Assembly (NCBI GenBank): GCA_024639485.1
Contig: JAHEII010000002.1
Span: forward strand, 1 to 33,593
DNA length: 33,593 bases
From: Alphaproteobacteria bacterium
GTDB taxonomy: Bacteria > Pseudomonadota > Alphaproteobacteria > Puniceispirillales > UBA1172
Direction: 5' to 3'
In this document: positions 1-10,639 of the stretch, piece after piece
Numbering within the stretch: position 1 is the first letter of the stretch
Layout: each line of letters opens with the position of its first letter
Position numbers and translations under genes: made by a program
Notes under the pieces: model-generated
Database searches by the model: none
What the model was told of the DNA's origin: nothing
Seen by the model: the letters and a program-made list of their open reading frames with translations, nothing else

Positions 1-1254
1 AAACTCATCCTTTGGTGGACGCACCGGATTAATCGCACGCCAGGCCAGTTTACCGTGACCAATTTCCCGACGACCGGGTGAACCAACACGTCCGGCCTCA
101 CCAACAGAATATGGCGGGAAATTATAATGAAGCATGAAATTCTGGCGATATTCGCCTTCCAGTGCATCAATAATCTGCTCATCCTGACCAGTGCCAAGCG
201 TAGCAACCGCAAGCGCCTGTGTTTCGCCACGGGTGAATAAAGCCGAACCATGTGTACGCGGCAGAACCCCGACTTCAGCTACAATCGGGCGAACCGTTGA
301 CAGATCACGGCCATCAATCCGCTTGCTGGTTTTGAGAATAGCACCACGAACGGTGTCTGCTTCCAGTTTTTTGAATAAACCGGATGCCAGCACCGCGTCT
401 GTGCCTTCATCCAGCTTTTCCATTGCGCTGGCTTTAATCTCACCTACTGCGCTCTGGCGGCTAACCTTATCAGCAATCTGGTAAGCTTTTGCCAAATCCT
501 TGCCAAAGCCCTTAAAGGCTTTCTTGATGACGTCGGTTTCTGCTGGTTCTTCTGGCAGAGGGCGAGGGTCTTTGGCCGCTACTTCTGCCATGGAAATAAT
601 GGCATCAATCACCGGCTGCATGCCTTCGTGACCAAAATTAACCGCGCCCAGCATCGTGTCTTCGTCCAGCTCACTGGCTTCGGATTCAACCATCAGCACG
701 CCTTCGCGTGTTCCGGCAACAACCAGATCAAGATTGCTTTCCTTAACCTGATCCATGGTCGGGTTAAGGATATAGGCGCCGTCAATCATGCCGACTCTGG
801 CCGCACCAATCGGGCCAAAGAAAGGAATGCCGGAAATAGTCAATGCCGCTGATGCACCAATCATGGCAACGATATCAGGGTCATTTTCCATATCAAAAGA
901 CAACACAGTCGTAATGACCTGTGTGTCGCATTTGAAATTTGCCGGAAATAGCGGGCGGATAGGTCGATCAATCAGCCGCGATACTAATGTTTCTTTTTCG
1001 CTTGGGCGACCTTCGCGCTTGAAAAAGCCACCAGGAATTTTGCCAGCAGCGAATGTTTTTTCCTGATAATTCACTGTCAGCGGAAAGAAATCCTGCCCGG
1101 GTCTGGGGCTTGATGCGGCAACTGCCGTACATAATACTGTTGTTTCGCCAAGTGTTGCCATAACAGCACCATCAGCTTGTCTGGCTACTTTGCCAGTTTC
1201 GAGGGACAATGTCTTACCGCCCCATTCGATGTCTTTCTTGAATACTTCGAACAT
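1..1254 (-). CDS. pnp: Polyribonucleotide nucleotidyltransferase, N-terminal part (C-terminus outside window)
   Basis: Own reverse translation starts [45 protein letters not shown] and continues ...[18 protein letters not shown]...[35 protein letters not shown], typical PNPase. Missing from the ORF track because the frame has no stop inside the window. Confidence 0.97.
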   Translation of the reverse strand, partial: MFEVFKKDIEWGGKTLSLETGKVARQADGAVMATLGETTVLCTAVAASSPRPGQDFFPLTVNYQEKTFAAGKIPGGFFKREGRPSEKETLVSRLIDRPIRPLFPANFKCDTQVITTVLSFDMENDPDIVAMIGASAALTISGIPFFGPIGAARVGMIDGAYILNPTMDQVKESNLDLVVAGTREGVLMVESEASELDEDTMLGAVNFGHEGMQPVIDAIISMAEVAAKDPRPLPEEPAETDVIKKAFKGFGKDLAKAYQIADKVSRQSAVGEIKASAMEKLDEGTDAVLASGLFKKLEADTVRGAILKTSKRIDGRDLSTVRPIVAEVGVLPRTHGSALFTRGETQALAVATLGTGQDEQIIDALEGEYRQNFMLHYNFPPYSVGEAGRVGSPGRREIGHGKLAWRAINPVRPPKDEF

Positions 1255-1481
1255 GTTGATTTATATCTCCATAAATCCGGTTATCATGGCCTTATTGCCT
1301 GAACCGGGTTGCAATCAACATTCATGAAATCTGGGAAGGATGGGATCGGTCGGATCCATTGTCTGGATCATGTCACCACATAGTAAGGGTATCTGCATTT
1401 ACTTGCATCACCGGGGGCTTCCCCCGTCGGCATCAGCATATCCTGATACCCGTTTCCTTTGTTTCATCAATGTCTAACCGA

Positions 1482-1510
1482 TGAATAGTGAAAATGGGAC
1501 ATCATGTCAA
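1482..1510 (-). promoter_or_regulatory. Candidate sigma70-type promoter for pnp (TTGACA - 17 nt - TATTCA)
   Basis: Minus-strand TTGACA (plus 1505-1510), 17-nt spacer, TATTCA (plus 1482-1487), immediately downstream of the rpsO terminator. Confidence 0.5.
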
Positions 1511-1526
1511 GAAAACTAAATGCCGT

Positions 1527-1587
1527 AAAAAAACACCGCCTCATATCCGCGCCGTAAGGAAGAACCATTAGGGCGCATGAGACGGTG
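1527..1587 (-). terminator. Rho-independent terminator after rpsO
   Basis: Minus strand: CACCGTCTCATGCGCC...GGCGCGGATATGAGGCGGTG followed by a run of T; long stem with nested GCGCC/GGCGC. Confidence 0.85.
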
Positions 1588-1616
1588 CTTATATGATATT
1601 TTTTGCGGCGTTTAAA

Positions 1617-1889
1617 TTAACGGCGCAGACCAAGTCGCTTAATCAGATCAGAATATTCCTGTTCATTTCTGCGCTTAATGTAGTCCAGCAAATGACGACG
1701 CTTACCAACCATGGTCAACAAACCACGGCGTGAGCCAAAATCATGTTTGTGGGTTTTCATATGTTCGGTCAGATTAACAACCCGTTCGGTCAGAATAGCC
1801 ACCTGCACCGCTGGATTACCACTGTCTTTGTCTGTGCCGCCGAATTCGGCAATAAGTTCAGCCTTACGGCTTTTTGTAATCGACATCAT
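1617..1889 (-). CDS. rpsO: 30S ribosomal protein S15
   Basis: ORF 90 aa; [15 protein letters not shown]...[44 protein letters not shown] is a canonical S15. Confidence 0.98.
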   Translation of the reverse strand: MMSITKSRKAELIAEFGGTDKDSGNPAVQVAILTERVVNLTEHMKTHKHDFGSRRGLLTMVGKRRHLLDYIKRRNEQEYSDLIKRLGLRR

Positions 1890-2827
1890 CCATCTCCTGT
1901 GTCTGGATCGGTTTCATGTTGATACAGATTAAATACCCTGATCGGTTGACCCTTGCCATGACTGGCCTGAATCAATGCGATAGGCACTTCACCGGACATG
2001 CCGAGAAACACCTGATCTTCCGATGCCATAGGGACATCAATCTGCTGGCCGTGTAACAGCCTTTTTGCTTCATCATCACTAAGAATCAAACCCGGGATGT
2101 CGTCCAGCGCCGATTCCAGCGGAAGCAAGCTCTTCATAAGCGCCGCACTATGCGCGATATCTTTTAAGAAATCCAGTGAAATCGCTTTATTTTCATCAAA
2201 TGGCCCCACCCGAAGCCGCCGCAACGCCGAAATATGGGCGGCACCACCCATGGCACGCGCCAGATCACGGCCAAGCGCCCGAATATAGGCGCCTTTTCCT
2301 GTTGTGGCGTGAAAGTGACTGATATCACCATCATGACTGACCAATGTAAAATCATGAATATCAACCGGCCGCGATTTAATCTCAACATCCTGATTCTGTC
2401 TGGCCAGATCATAGGCACGCTTGCCATCCAGTTTTATGGCTGAAAACTTTGGCGGCACCTGCATGATACGGCCACGGAATGCTGGCAAATGCGCAAGGAT
2501 AGCATCCGCATCTGGCCGGAATGGTGATGTTACCGTTTCATCACCTTCTTTATCATCCGTGGTGGTTTCTGCCCCCCATGTAATGCTAAATGCATAATCC
2601 TTTGTGGCATCCATCAGATAGGGGACTGTTTTTGTTGCCTCACCAAAAGCAATAGGCAAAATGCCGGTAGCAAGCGGATCAAGCGTTCCGCCATGACCCA
2701 CTTTTTGCGGATTGAATAGACGGCGCAATGCACCAACCGCTTGTGAAGATGTCATCTCAAGCGGTTTGTCCAGCGCTAGCCAACCAGTAATAGGATGTTT
2801 ATTTTTCCGTTTCTTCATCCGGCTCAA
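1886..2827 (-). CDS. truB: tRNA pseudouridine(55) synthase TruB
   Basis: [24 protein letters not shown]...[23 protein letters not shown]; 4-bp ATGA overlap with rpsO. Start may be the internal ATG at 2818. Confidence 0.96.
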   Translation of the reverse strand: MSRMKKRKNKHPITGWLALDKPLEMTSSQAVGALRRLFNPQKVGHGGTLDPLATGILPIAFGEATKTVPYLMDATKDYAFSITWGAETTTDDKEGDETVTSPFRPDADAILAHLPAFRGRIMQVPPKFSAIKLDGKRAYDLARQNQDVEIKSRPVDIHDFTLVSHDGDISHFHATTGKGAYIRALGRDLARAMGGAAHISALRRLRVGPFDENKAISLDFLKDIAHSAALMKSLLPLESALDDIPGLILSDDEAKRLLHGQQIDVPMASEDQVFLGMSGEVPIALIQASHGKGQPIRVFNLYQHETDPDTGDG

Positions 2828-3218
2828 CAGGGTCAGGAAGTGATGTACGGTTTTCTTCGATCAATTGACCGACTCTGCCTGCGGTTTCAAAGCTGACATC
2901 CTGAAAAAATTTCAACTTCGGGCAACGTCTGGTGGTCAATTTGCGCGACAGTTCATGTTGCATGATATGGGCAACTCTGCCTAGCGCGGCCTTAACCAAA
3001 TCCGGATTAGTGCCGCCAAGTGGAGTAAAATATACTCTGGCATTGCTGAAATCCGGACTGATAGAAACTTCGGACAGGATAACAGACACGCCTTCAAGGT
3101 CAGGGTCATGCAAATCCCCTCTGATCAGAATATTAGACAGAATATGCCTGATCTCTTCGCCAACTTTCAGCTGACGTTGTGATTTGTTGCCCTTTGTCGA
3201 AGATGATGAACGGCTCAT
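2799..3218 (-). CDS. rbfA: Ribosome-binding factor A
   Basis: RQLKVGEEIRHILSNIL...VSEVSISPDFSNARVYFTPLGG-type RbfA sequence; position between truB and infB. Confidence 0.95.
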   Translation of the reverse strand: MSRSSSSTKGNKSQRQLKVGEEIRHILSNILIRGDLHDPDLEGVSVILSEVSISPDFSNARVYFTPLGGTNPDLVKAALGRVAHIMQHELSRKLTTRRCPKLKFFQDVSFETAGRVGQLIEENRTSLPDPVEPDEETEK

Positions 3219-3238
3219 ACCGGCACTTCTCTCAATAC

Positions 3239-5761
3239 CTAGAGGGTTCTTGCTATTTCCTCAATCTCGAAACATTCGATCATATCGCCTGCTTCCAGAT
3301 CAGTGTAATTTTCAAATGCCATGCCACATTCCTGCCCTTCACGCGCTTCTTTGACTTCATCTTTGAAGCGTTTGAGCGTTTTCAGGCTACCTTCATGCAC
3401 CACCACATTATCCCGTAACAACCGAACCTTACAGCCGCGCTTGATCACGCCTTCGGTCACTTTACAACCAGCAATCTTGCCGACTTTGGTGATGTTGAAT
3501 ACTTCCAGAATCTCAGCATAACCGATGAAGTTTTCCTGACGATCCGGTGACAGCAATCCACTCATGGCGGCTTTAACGTCATCAATCAATTCATAAATGA
3601 TGGAATGATAACGTATTTCCACCGCGTCACGCTTGGCTTGCATCCGGGCTTGGGGATTGGCACGAACATTAAAGGCCAGCACAATACCGTTGGAAGCGGC
3701 GGCTAGGCTGATATCAGATTCGCTAATGGCGCCAACTCCGGATGATAGAATACGCGCCTGAACCTGATCCGTGGATATTTTATTCAAAGCGGCCTTAATC
3801 GCTTCCAGTGAACCATGCACATCGGTTTTAATAACCAGCGGCAATTCCATAGCTTCACCACTGGCAATCGCGGAAAGCATCTGTTCAACTGTTCCACGCG
3901 CACCGGCGGTGGCTTCGTTCTGGCGCAGAACGCGTGTCCGGTATTCGGATACTTCGCGCGCCCGTGCCTCATTCTCAACGACTGATAATCTGTCACCTGC
4001 CATTGGTGTGCCGTTCAATCCCAGTACTTCGACCGCATCACCGGGCTTGGCGATATCGATGTTATTACCGCGATCATCAACCATAGCCCGTACACGGCCG
4101 GTTTCTGCACCAACAACAAAAACCTGACCAATTTCCAGCGTGCCTTTAAGGATTAATACAGATGCTACTGACCCTCTGCCGCGTTCAACTTTTGCTTCGA
4201 TAACGGCGGCTTCGGCGGCGCGATCCGGATTGGCCTTTAGCTCAAGCAATTCTGCCTGAAGCATGATAGCTTCTTCCAGTTTGTCCAGTCCGGCTTTGGT
4301 ATGTGCAGATACATCAACACAAAGCACGTCCCCGCCAAAATCTTCGGTGACAATTTCATGTGATAGCAATTCATTGCGGACACGTTGCGGGTCTGCTTCG
4401 GGTTTATCGCATTTATTAACAGCGATAATAACCGGACAGCCAGCGGCTTTTGCGTGATTAATAGCCTCAATCGTCTGTTCCATCACGCCATCATCAGCGG
4501 CTACCACCAGAATCACGATATCGGTAATGGTTGCCCCGCGCATACGCATTTCGGTAAATGCCTCATGTCCGGGGGTATCAATAAACGTAATCCGGTTACC
4601 AGCGGCAGTTCGCACCTGATAAGCTCCGATATGCTGGGTAATGCCGCCAGATTCGCCAAGCGCAACATCTGTACTACGGATAGCATCCAGTAATGACGTT
4701 TTGCCGTGATCAACATGTCCCATAATGGTAACAACCGGCGGACGCGGTTTTAATGTTGCCGGATCATCTTCGTCATCATCAATGGAAATATCGATATCGG
4801 CTTCTGATACGCGGTTCGGCTTATGCCCGAACTCAAGCACAACCAGCTCTGCGGTTTCTGCATCAATCGTCTGTGTTACGGTTGCCATAATACCAAGCTT
4901 CATCAGCTCTTTGACCACATCACCTGCCCGTTCTGCCATCCGGTTGGAAAGCTCCTGTACGGTAATGGCTTCCGGGATAGTTACATCACGGCTTTGTTTC
5001 ACATTTGGCAATAATTGCGCGTCACGCAATCTGGCCTTTTCCTTTTCCCGTGCGCGGCGAACAGAGGCAAGCGACCGCTGGCGGTTTCTTGCATCGCCGT
5101 CCAGTGCTTCGGTAATTGTCATCTTACCGCGGCGTCTTTCCTGTTCCTGACCACGTTTGGCCATGGTTCGCTTCGGGGCTTCTGGCTGTTCTTTTTTACG
5201 CGCGGCAGGACGCGTGAATGTAGCCGTTTTATTATTGGCGGTATCAGCAGAAGCGTTATCATCAGCAGATGTTTTTGTAAATTTCTGCGCCGGATTGGGG
5301 TTTCTTTTTGCTTCTTCAGCGCGGCGGGCTTCTTCGGCATCTGCAATATTCTGTAATTCCTGCATTTCCCGTTCACGCCGGCTTAATGCTTCAACCGGAG
5401 CATCCGGACTATCAACTGACGCATCATCGCCCTCTGTCTTGCGCTTAGCAGCAGGGGCAGGTGGCGGCGATTTCGGCTTAAAGCCCTCAATCAGCGCACG
5501 GTTTCGCGCGGCTCTTTCTTCCTGAGTTAAGCTGGATGTATCTTCAATCGTTGATGCTGGTGGCGGCGATTGTGGTTTCGGTGCAGCAGACCGTTTATTA
5601 GCGGTACGATTGCGCACAACTTCAACCTGCACCGGACGTGCATTGCTACGCGAGGCGCCTGACCGTGCCGCTGGCGTTCCACCAGACGCAGGAGCACCTC
5701 CACCAAGGGAAAGTTTGCCGCCGCCTAAGCTAAGCGTTTTCTTTTTATCTTGATCACTCAT
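3239..5761 (-). CDS. infB: Translation initiation factor IF-2
   Basis: 840 aa; G-domain [41 protein letters not shown]; long low-complexity N-terminus. Confidence 0.98.
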   Translation of the reverse strand: MSDQDKKKTLSLGGGKLSLGGGAPASGGTPAARSGASRSNARPVQVEVVRNRTANKRSAAPKPQSPPPASTIEDTSSLTQEERAARNRALIEGFKPKSPPPAPAAKRKTEGDDASVDSPDAPVEALSRREREMQELQNIADAEEARRAEEAKRNPNPAQKFTKTSADDNASADTANNKTATFTRPAARKKEQPEAPKRTMAKRGQEQERRRGKMTITEALDGDARNRQRSLASVRRAREKEKARLRDAQLLPNVKQSRDVTIPEAITVQELSNRMAERAGDVVKELMKLGIMATVTQTIDAETAELVVLEFGHKPNRVSEADIDISIDDDEDDPATLKPRPPVVTIMGHVDHGKTSLLDAIRSTDVALGESGGITQHIGAYQVRTAAGNRITFIDTPGHEAFTEMRMRGATITDIVILVVAADDGVMEQTIEAINHAKAAGCPVIIAVNKCDKPEADPQRVRNELLSHEIVTEDFGGDVLCVDVSAHTKAGLDKLEEAIMLQAELLELKANPDRAAEAAVIEAKVERGRGSVASVLILKGTLEIGQVFVVGAETGRVRAMVDDRGNNIDIAKPGDAVEVLGLNGTPMAGDRLSVVENEARAREVSEYRTRVLRQNEATAGARGTVEQMLSAIASGEAMELPLVIKTDVHGSLEAIKAALNKISTDQVQARILSSGVGAISESDISLAAASNGIVLAFNVRANPQARMQAKRDAVEIRYHSIIYELIDDVKAAMSGLLSPDRQENFIGYAEILEVFNITKVGKIAGCKVTEGVIKRGCKVRLLRDNVVVHEGSLKTLKRFKDEVKEAREGQECGMAFENYTDLEAGDMIECFEIEEIARTL

Positions 5762-5869
5762 TTCCTTGTGATCCTCTCAATCTACCAGAGCAACAACCAA
5801 TTGTGCATCTGCCAAGGTTTACAACGCCTGCACCCGTGATGGCAAGCGATTGCTCACCAAAAACACGTA

Positions 5870-6454
5870 TCAGGCCTCTGCTTCTTTCACTCTTATGCCC
5901 TTTAACCGGCATAATTCACTATCCAGCGATGCTTGAAATCCATCGCTTTCCTCAAGACAGGCCACGAAAGCGAGGGATGCCCGCCCGAATACCTGTCCCA
6001 GTTCTTCCCCTGCCAGATATCCTTTGTGGATATCGGCACCAGTCGCGGCGATTAGCCCTCTGGCTTCACGTTCAGATGCATCTGATGCCGCCAGAAGCAT
6101 GGTTACCGCATCTTTACTTGCGCTGATTTTACCAGCACCACCAATAACGACTCCGGCTTTGCGCCCCATGCCAAGCATATGCTGAACTCTTTTCAGCAAT
6201 TGCTGATCCACATATGGAATCAGATCAGAAACCACAGCATCAGCTTTCAATGCTTTTTCCAGTCGCTTGGCTTTTACCGCCTGTTCCAACACTTGCCGAT
6301 TAGCCAGCAACCATGCCCCTCGTCCATCCAGCTTATGGCCAATATCGGGGAAAATTATCCCGTCAGGGCTTGCCACAAACCGGATCAGTTGATCTGAAGG
6401 GCCTGTTTGTCCGGTAACAATGCATGTTCTAATGGGGATAGATTTAATCAGCAC
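5870..6454 (-). CDS. YlxR/DUF448 RNA-binding protein with L7Ae-like C-terminal region
   Basis: RTCIVTGQTGPSDQLIRFVASPDGIIFPDIGHKLDGRGAWLLANR plus MLGMGRKAGVVIGGAGKI; located between nusA and infB. The ORF-track start at 6565 lies deep inside nusA; an in-frame GTG at 6454 (VLIKSIPIRTCIVTGQ) is a more plausible start. Confidence 0.85.
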   Translation of the reverse strand: MLIKSIPIRTCIVTGQTGPSDQLIRFVASPDGIIFPDIGHKLDGRGAWLLANRQVLEQAVKAKRLEKALKADAVVSDLIPYVDQQLLKRVQHMLGMGRKAGVVIGGAGKISASKDAVTMLLAASDASEREARGLIAATGADIHKGYLAGEELGQVFGRASLAFVACLEESDGFQASLDSELCRLKGIRVKEAEA

Positions 6455-7982
6455 TATCCTCACTATCAGCTGTTTCACTGGTTTCTTCTTCGTCATCAAA
6501 CCAATGCTTGCGCGCTTCCATAATGATCTCACCTGCTTTTTCTTCGCTGGTGATGCCATGCTCACTCAAAAACCCGACCAGTTCTTCGGTATCCAGATCA
6601 GCCAGATCATCAAGGGTCAGAATGCTATTTTTGGCCAGGGTCAGGATCATGGCCGGATTAAGCATCGCAAATGCCATCAGATCATCAGCAACGGTGAATT
6701 GCCCCATTTCGTCATTGATCCGGTTTGTTTCTCGGTTAACAAAATCAATAGCACGGTTACGCAATTCAGTGGCAATACCTTCGTCAAATCCCTGAATCCC
6801 TATTAGCTCCTCGACTTCTGATTCGGCAATATCTTCGGTACCGACAAATCCTTCGGCGACCAGAAGACTGGCAATAACATCATCAATATCGAGCTGTTCC
6901 ATAAACCGCTCAGACCGTTCCTGAAAACGCTCATATTCATCTGATTGTGACAGAATATCAATATACCAGCCGGTCAATTGTGAGGCTAGACGAACATTCT
7001 GTCCACGGCGACCAATAGCAAGGCTAAGCTGATCATTCGGGACAATCACCTCTAGCCTGCCTTCGTCCTGATGCACCACAACCTTGGCGACTTCGGCAGG
7101 GGCAAGGGCATTAATGGCAAATGTCACGATATCTTCTGACCATGGAATAATTTCAATTTTCTCTCCATGCAATTCATTAACGACTGCCTGCACTCTGCTT
7201 CCGCGCATCCCGACACATGAGCCAACCGGATGAATGCTGGGGTCATGGGAATAGACCGACATTTTCGCCCGGCTACCCGGTTCACGGACAACGCCTTTAA
7301 TTTCAATGATGCCGTCATATATTTCTGGCACTTCCTGTGTAAACAGGGCAGCCATGAACTGATCACCGGCACGCGTCAGAAAAATCTGTGGGCCTTTTGG
7401 CTCTTCGCGGACTTCTTTGATTTGCGCTCTGATCCGGTCACCTTGCTTGATGATTTCTTTCGGGATCATGTCTTCGCGTCTGATCACGGCTTCGGCGCGA
7501 CCCATATCCACGGTAATCATGTAACTTTCAGCACGTTTTACCGTACCGATAACGATTTCGCCTTCACGACCCTGATATTCTGCAAATTGTCTTGCCCGTT
7601 CTGCTTCGCGTACCCGTTGAGAGATGACTTGCTTCGCTGTTTGGGCGGCGATGCGACCGAATTCCAGTGGCGGCAGGGATTCGCGGATAAAGGCGCCAAT
7701 TTCTAGTGTCGGATCAATTTTTTTAGCCGCATCAAGCGTAATCTGTGTCACTTCGTCTTCGATTTCTTCTACGACTTCTGTGAATTGTTCCAGTGTAATC
7801 TGGCCAGATTTGCGATCAATCATGGCGCGGATATCACGATCCTGCCCATAGCGCGACCGACCGGCTTTCTGAATGGCCATTTCCATTGCTGTCAGCACTT
7901 CTTCGCGATCAATGGCTTTCTCCCGCGCAACAACGTCTGCTACCTGAAGCAGTTCATTATTTGTGAAAATTGAAGCATCCAT
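6444..7982 (-). CDS. nusA: Transcription termination/antitermination protein NusA
   Basis: 512 aa; S1/KH regions (GTVKRAESYMITVDMGRAEAVIRREDMIPKE, VGSCVGMRGSRVQAVVNELHGEKIEIIPWSED) and acidic C-terminus. Confidence 0.97.
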   Translation of the reverse strand: MDASIFTNNELLQVADVVAREKAIDREEVLTAMEMAIQKAGRSRYGQDRDIRAMIDRKSGQITLEQFTEVVEEIEDEVTQITLDAAKKIDPTLEIGAFIRESLPPLEFGRIAAQTAKQVISQRVREAERARQFAEYQGREGEIVIGTVKRAESYMITVDMGRAEAVIRREDMIPKEIIKQGDRIRAQIKEVREEPKGPQIFLTRAGDQFMAALFTQEVPEIYDGIIEIKGVVREPGSRAKMSVYSHDPSIHPVGSCVGMRGSRVQAVVNELHGEKIEIIPWSEDIVTFAINALAPAEVAKVVVHQDEGRLEVIVPNDQLSLAIGRRGQNVRLASQLTGWYIDILSQSDEYERFQERSERFMEQLDIDDVIASLLVAEGFVGTEDIAESEVEELIGIQGFDEGIATELRNRAIDFVNRETNRINDEMGQFTVADDLMAFAMLNPAMILTLAKNSILTLDDLADLDTEELVGFLSEHGITSEEKAGEIIMEARKHWFDDEEETSETADSEDSAD

Positions 7983-7985
7983 AAT

Positions 7986-8480
7986 TTATCCTTTCCGTCT
8001 TGATTTTAGCCGCCGTTCCATGATTTCCGTTGGGTCTAGTTTAGCGGCTTCCACCAACCCATAATCCAGTGATACAGGCCCAAAGCTCGTATCCAGTTCA
8101 ATTTTATCATCATCATTAATTCCGATCAGACGGCCATGAAACCGGCGGCGGCCATCAATCAGGGCGCTTATCGTTACTTTCACCAGCTCACCCTGGAACC
8201 GGACATAATCTTCGCGCTTGATCAGCGGGCGTGATACCCCCGGTGATGTGACCTCAAGCCGGTATTGCGATGTAATCGGGTCTTGTTCATCAAGAATTCT
8301 TGCGGCCGCGCGTGATATGCTGGCGCAATGTTCCACTGTCATTTCAAGATCACGGTCTTTAGGTTCGGCCATGATTTGCAGAATGCCATCACGATAGCTG
8401 ATACGAACAAGATCAAAGCCTTTTTCGACAATCATGTCGCTGAACAACATCTCAAGCTGATTTTCTAGGGGTGACGCCAT
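7986..8480 (-). CDS. rimP: Ribosome maturation factor RimP
   Basis: Upstream of nusA; EVTSPGVSRPLIKREDYVRFQGELVKV and GRLIGINDDDKIELD typical of RimP. Confidence 0.94.
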   Translation of the reverse strand: MASPLENQLEMLFSDMIVEKGFDLVRISYRDGILQIMAEPKDRDLEMTVEHCASISRAAARILDEQDPITSQYRLEVTSPGVSRPLIKREDYVRFQGELVKVTISALIDGRRRFHGRLIGINDDDKIELDTSFGPVSLDYGLVEAAKLDPTEIMERRLKSRRKG

Positions 8481-8523
8481 AATATGCCTTTATCCCATGC
8501 CCTTAAACTGTTTTTCCACACCC

Positions 8524-8529
8524 ATTATA
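8524..8529 (-). promoter_or_regulatory. Candidate -10 box (TATAAT) for the rimP-nusA-infB operon
   Basis: Minus strand TATAATGGGTGTGG about 43 nt before the rimP ATG and just downstream of the trmB terminator; no convincing -35. Confidence 0.4.
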
Positions 8530-8560
8530 TCAGGCCATCATATTAAGCCGTAATGCAGGC

Positions 8561-8596
8561 AAAGAAAAATGGGCCACTTCCTTGCGGAAGGCCCAT
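8561..8596 (-). terminator. Rho-independent terminator downstream of trmB
   Basis: Minus strand ATGGGCCTTCCGCAAGGAAGTGGCCCATTTTTCTTT: GC-rich stem-loop followed by a T-rich tract. Confidence 0.8.
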
Positions 8597-8661
8597 CATC
8601 AAATTCCCGATAATGTCTGTTCTATATACCAATCAAATAAGAGAATTGCAAGCCTTAGCAG

Positions 8662-9357
8662 CTATACCCGGCAAAACCGGAACCATGCGGATTTTCGTCC
8701 GGCTTTTTCGGCTTTTCGCATATAGCGGGTACCCGGCCAGTCTGCAGGGGGCTGGCGCCAATCAGCCGCTGAGCTAGCCTGCCATGCGAAATGGTCATGC
8801 CGCACAGCATTTGCCAATAGCCATGATTTAGCCGTGGGATCATCAGACGCCAGCAACAATTCCCCATCCGGACAAATATGATCAGCCAGCAGATCAAGCA
8901 TAGCCGGTTGCACTATACGTCTGGCCTCATGCCGCTGCTTTGGCCATGGATCAGGAAACAGAATATACACTGCTTGCAAAGAGCGCTTAGCCAGAAGCGG
9001 CAATAATAGCCGAATATCATCTGGCCAGATACGCACATTATTAAGATTATTTTCATCAATATGCCGGCAAAGGCTGGCCACCCCGTTAATAAACGGTTCT
9101 GCGCCGATAAAGCCGGTTTTCGGATATTGTGCCGCCCGTGCCGCCAGATGCTCACCGCCGCCGAAACCGATTTCAAGGCATATCCGGTCAATATCATGAT
9201 CAAACCATTGCCGTGGATCAATCGGTGCATCAGCCAGCATTTCTGACGTGATGCTATATTCAGAAAGCCCGTGATTTAGAACGGCATCCTGTTTCGGCCG
9301 AAGCTTTCTTCCACGCCGGCGACCATAGAATTGCGGCCGATCATATGGGTCTGACAT
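8662..9357 (-). CDS. trmB: tRNA (guanine-N7-)-methyltransferase TrmB
   Basis: CLEIGFGGGEHLAARAAQYPKTGFIGAEPFINGVASLCRHI and LFPDPWPKQRHEARR motif; next to metK. Confidence 0.95.
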   Translation of the reverse strand: MSDPYDRPQFYGRRRGRKLRPKQDAVLNHGLSEYSITSEMLADAPIDPRQWFDHDIDRICLEIGFGGGEHLAARAAQYPKTGFIGAEPFINGVASLCRHIDENNLNNVRIWPDDIRLLLPLLAKRSLQAVYILFPDPWPKQRHEARRIVQPAMLDLLADHICPDGELLLASDDPTAKSWLLANAVRHDHFAWQASSAADWRQPPADWPGTRYMRKAEKAGRKSAWFRFCRV

Positions 9358-9373
9358 AAGGTATCAATCCTGA

Positions 9374-10549
9374 TTATACCGCTTTTAAAATAGCATCCGT
9401 CAAATTAGTGGCTTCCCAGCTGAAACTGCCGGGGCCTGCTTCACCGGGGATGCGTCCAAAATGCCCATAAGCAGATGTTGCGGCATAGATTGGCGCGTTT
9501 AAGCCTAGGGTTTCACGAATACCGCGTGGGGTTAAATCCATGACAACCGGCAAAATATCTTCCAGTCGGCTATCTTCGATACTGCCTGTTCCAGCTGTAT
9601 TCACATAAACCGATAATGGTTTGGAAATGCCGATAGCATAGGATAGCTGAATAGTGCATTTTTCCGCTAATCCGGCGGCAACAACATTTTTAGCCAGATA
9701 TCGGGCGGCATATGCGGCTGACCGGTCAACTTTTGTCGGGTCTTTACCGCTGAATGCGCCGCCGCCATGTGGTGCCGCACCGCCATAGGTATCAACAATG
9801 ATCTTACGGCCAGTCAATCCGGCATCACCATCTGGCCCGCCAATAACAAAATTGCCCGTTGGATTGACATAAAATTCATCATCATGACACATCCAGCCTT
9901 CGGGCAGAATGTCCAGCACATGACCACGCACCAGATCACGAACCTTATTTTCACTGCCTTCAATATGCTGAGTGGATACCACAACGCTAGATGTGCGGAC
10001 AGGTTTACCGTTTTCATAAACACAAGTGATTTGGGATTTGCTATCAGGCCCCAGAATATTCGCCGCGCCAGAATGTCTGGCTTTGGCTAGTGATTTGAGA
10101 ATTTGATGCGAATATAAAATCGGGGCAGGCATTAATACGTCTGTTTCATTACAGGCATAGCCGAACATAATCCCCTGATCACCGGCACCTTCATCCTTAT
10201 CTTTACCATCTTTATCTTTACCGGCATCAACCCCTTGGGCAATATCGCTGGATTGTTCATGCAGATAATAATCCACTGCCATGTTCTGCCAGTGATAGCC
10301 ATCCTGCTCATAACCGATATTCTTAACGGCTTCTCTGGCAAGGGCGATAATTTCTTCTTTTTCTACTTTCTGATTACACCGTATCTCACCGCCAATAATG
10401 GTTCGGTTGGTCGTGGCAAAGGTTTCGCACGCAACACGGCTTTCCCTGTCTTTGCTAATCAGCAAATCAACCACTTCATCAGAAATCCGGTCGCATACTT
10501 TATCAGGATGCCCTTCGGACACGGATTCGCTTGTAAACAGATGTGACAT
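9374..10549 (-). CDS. metK: S-adenosylmethionine synthase
   Basis: [67 protein letters not shown]. Confidence 0.98.
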   Translation of the reverse strand: MSHLFTSESVSEGHPDKVCDRISDEVVDLLISKDRESRVACETFATTNRTIIGGEIRCNQKVEKEEIIALAREAVKNIGYEQDGYHWQNMAVDYYLHEQSSDIAQGVDAGKDKDGKDKDEGAGDQGIMFGYACNETDVLMPAPILYSHQILKSLAKARHSGAANILGPDSKSQITCVYENGKPVRTSSVVVSTQHIEGSENKVRDLVRGHVLDILPEGWMCHDDEFYVNPTGNFVIGGPDGDAGLTGRKIIVDTYGGAAPHGGGAFSGKDPTKVDRSAAYAARYLAKNVVAAGLAEKCTIQLSYAIGISKPLSVYVNTAGTGSIEDSRLEDILPVVMDLTPRGIRETLGLNAPIYAATSAYGHFGRIPGEAGPGSFSWEATNLTDAILKAV

Positions 10550-10639
10550 TATAAATCCTTTAATTTTTCAAGCCGTATTCTAATCATCGTTTTTTATGCG
10601 TCAAGATCATCAATATCAACCTGAATTTCAGGCGTAAGA

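Noticed and set aside
191-1066. Overlapping plus-strand ORFs (97, 74 and 92 aa) at the left edge
   Set aside because: Antisense to pnp, which is open in the opposite frame and strongly recognisable.
4725-5150. 141-aa plus-strand ORF opposite infB
   Set aside because: Ser/Arg-rich low-complexity translation, antisense to a clear IF-2 coding sequence.
5157-5761. Low-complexity, repeat-like DNA at the infB 5' end
   Set aside because: Corresponds to the typical disordered N-terminal region of alphaproteobacterial IF-2.
7230-7706. 158-aa plus-strand ORF
   Set aside because: Fully antisense to nusA, no recognisable domain; consistent with a shadow ORF.
10550-10594. Possible SAM-family riboswitch upstream of metK (short ACGGCTT string near the RBS)
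   Set aside because: I could not build the required stems or pseudoknot; similarity is only a few nucleotides. A covariance-model search would settle it.
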